Assembly: GCA_009920585.1 (NCBI GenBank)
Contig: RFZT01000152.1
Location: 1-6,233 of the forward strand
Direction: 5' to 3'
DNA from: a bacterium
GTDB lineage: Bacteria > Verrucomicrobiota > Verrucomicrobiia > Chthoniobacterales > Terrimicrobiaceae
DNA length: 6,233 bases
Below the pieces are notes generated by a model. The model worked only from the letters and a program-made list of their open reading frames with translations. It ran no database searches and was not told where the DNA came from. Of the stretch, positions 5,763-6,233 are shown piece after piece; position 1 is the first letter of the stretch; each line of letters starts with the position of its first letter. Position numbers and translations under genes: made by a program.

Positions 5763-5886
5763 CGCTTACCCAGTCTGTCGTGATGGTTGGAGTTCCGATT
5801 TCCTCACCAAGCTCTGCGAAGCGAGTTCAAACTTGACCAAGCTAAGGCGCTTCCGCCAAGGTGATCTGCAGCTCTTCGGGATTCGT
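5758..5886 (-). pseudogene. Decayed short coding remnant of unknown family
   Basis: On the minus strand one frame reads TNPEELQITLAEAP, stop (TAG, 5842-5844), LGQV, stop (TGA, 5827-5829), then TRFAELGEEIGTPTITTDW and VSE, ending in TAA at 5758-5760. The residues look protein-like and both inner stops are single C-to-T changes away from Gln and Arg. The final TAA lies inside the GGGGTCAG repeat, exactly as at the toxin break. A minus-strand ATG at 5901-5903 opens an overlapping 45-codon ORF (MTDLFKRIP...) in another frame, so a frameshift may separate a start from this remnant. I do not recognise the family; a transposon-linked gene end is one possibility. Chance coding appearance cannot be excluded. 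Confidence 0.3.
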
Positions 5887-5929
5887 TTAAATAGGTCGGT
5901 CATTTTTTTGAGCTGCAGAAAAAATCACC
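5860..5929. repeat. Interrupted inverted repeat upstream of the lipoprotein gene
   Basis: CTGCAGCTC (5866-5874) pairs perfectly with GAGCTGCAG (5910-5918). Outside these, GGTGAT (5860-5865) pairs with ATCACC (5924-5929) across a five-A bulge. The loop is 35 nt. No T-run follows on either strand, so it is not a normal terminator. It ends 25 bp before the lipoprotein ATG and could be an operator or leader structure. Within it, TTGAGC (5908-5913) and TTCAAT (5931-5936) are 17 bp apart and form a weak promoter candidate. Confidence 0.4.
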
Positions 5930-5954
5930 CTTCAATCGTCTTCGTCCCAATCCA

Positions 5955-6233
5955 ATGTTAAAAACATCACCTTTCCTCGTTCTCGCCCTGGCTTTTATTT
6001 TTAGCGGTTGTGGTGGAGACTCCAAACCCTCGGTGAAAATTGGCATGAATCTAGAAATGACCGGGGAGATTCCTGCGGTCGGGGCCTCCAGCAAAAATGC
6101 GGCCATGCTTTTTTTCGACAAAATCAATGCCAATGGTGGCCTGAAGCTCGGGGAGACCACGCTACCTGTCGATTTAACTATTCGTGATAATGGAGCGAAG
6201 GCCGACCAGGCGGCCGGTGTAACTCAACAGCTC
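5955..6233 (+). CDS. Substrate-binding lipoprotein, LivJ/LivK type (partial)
   Basis: This is the N-terminal 93 residues of a type I periplasmic binding protein of the branched-chain amino-acid ABC transporter family (Peripla_BP_6); the gene runs off the window end. A lipoprotein signal peptide is clear: MLKTSPFLVLALAFIFSGC, with Cys19 as the lipidation site followed by Gly-Gly-Asp-Ser. The mature part shows the family pattern KIGMNLEMTGEIPAVGASS (28-46), the helix NAAMLFFDKINANGGL (48-63), then VDLTIRDNGAKADQAAG (72-88). Substrates of the family include amino acids, amides, urea and aromatic acids, so the ligand cannot be named. No Shine-Dalgarno motif precedes the ATG at 5955. The gene lies past the repeat-rich area and looks undamaged. 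Confidence 0.88.
   Translation, partial: MLKTSPFLVLALAFIFSGCGGDSKPSVKIGMNLEMTGEIPAVGASSKNAAMLFFDKINANGGLKLGETTLPVDLTIRDNGAKADQAAGVTQQL

Noticed and set aside
5900..6160. An 86-codon minus-strand frame opposite the lipoprotein gene
   Set aside because: The plus strand has a convincing signal peptide, lipobox and binding-protein fold pattern. The minus frame has none.

Overview
The window reads as a bacterial chromosome segment, most likely Verrucomicrobiota. GroEL has the N-terminus MAAKQLLFDEAARHALLRGV, the phrase SANWD and a Gly/Met-rich tail, a combination I associate with verrucomicrobial chaperonins. The assignment comes from recalled homologs, not a database search. None of the genes has a convincing Shine-Dalgarno site at normal spacing. 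Several leaders are A/C-rich or A/T-rich instead.

Layout. (1) 26-2066: a complete groES-groEL operon with a 42-bp gap holding a 14-bp tandem repeat, closed by a strong intrinsic terminator. (2) 2067-2351: no gene seen; the last part becomes very AT-rich. (3) 2352-3704: an AAA ATPase with a DUF4143-type, nuclease-like C-terminus, carrying an exact 15-bp tandem duplication. (4) 3836-5633: an AbiE-type (type IV) toxin-antitoxin locus. A perfect palindrome precedes an intact AbiEi/DUF6088-like antitoxin. The AbiEii-like nucleotidyltransferase that follows is broken into two fragments by an AT-rich insert. (5) 4886-5762: repeats with the core GGGGTCAG. Two direct copies lie on the left. A perfect 18-bp inverted pair forms a 123-bp REPIN/MITE-like element (4921-5043). 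A further inverted copy lies at 5743-5762. (6) 5758-5886, minus strand: a short frame with two stops that reads like a decayed protein C-terminus ending in the last GGGGTCAG repeat. (7) 5955-6233: the start of a lipoprotein of the branched-chain amino-acid (LivJ/LivK-type) substrate-binding family, cut by the window end.

Reading. A stable housekeeping operon is followed by an accessory patch, an orphan-type ATPase plus an abortive-infection locus, that is decaying. The toxin has lost its middle to a repeat element, while the antitoxin and its likely operator look intact. I see no clear evidence of a wholly new system. The most useful leads are the GGGGTCAG repeat family and its role in breaking abiEii, the palindromic operator, and the decayed minus-strand frame next to the outer repeat.
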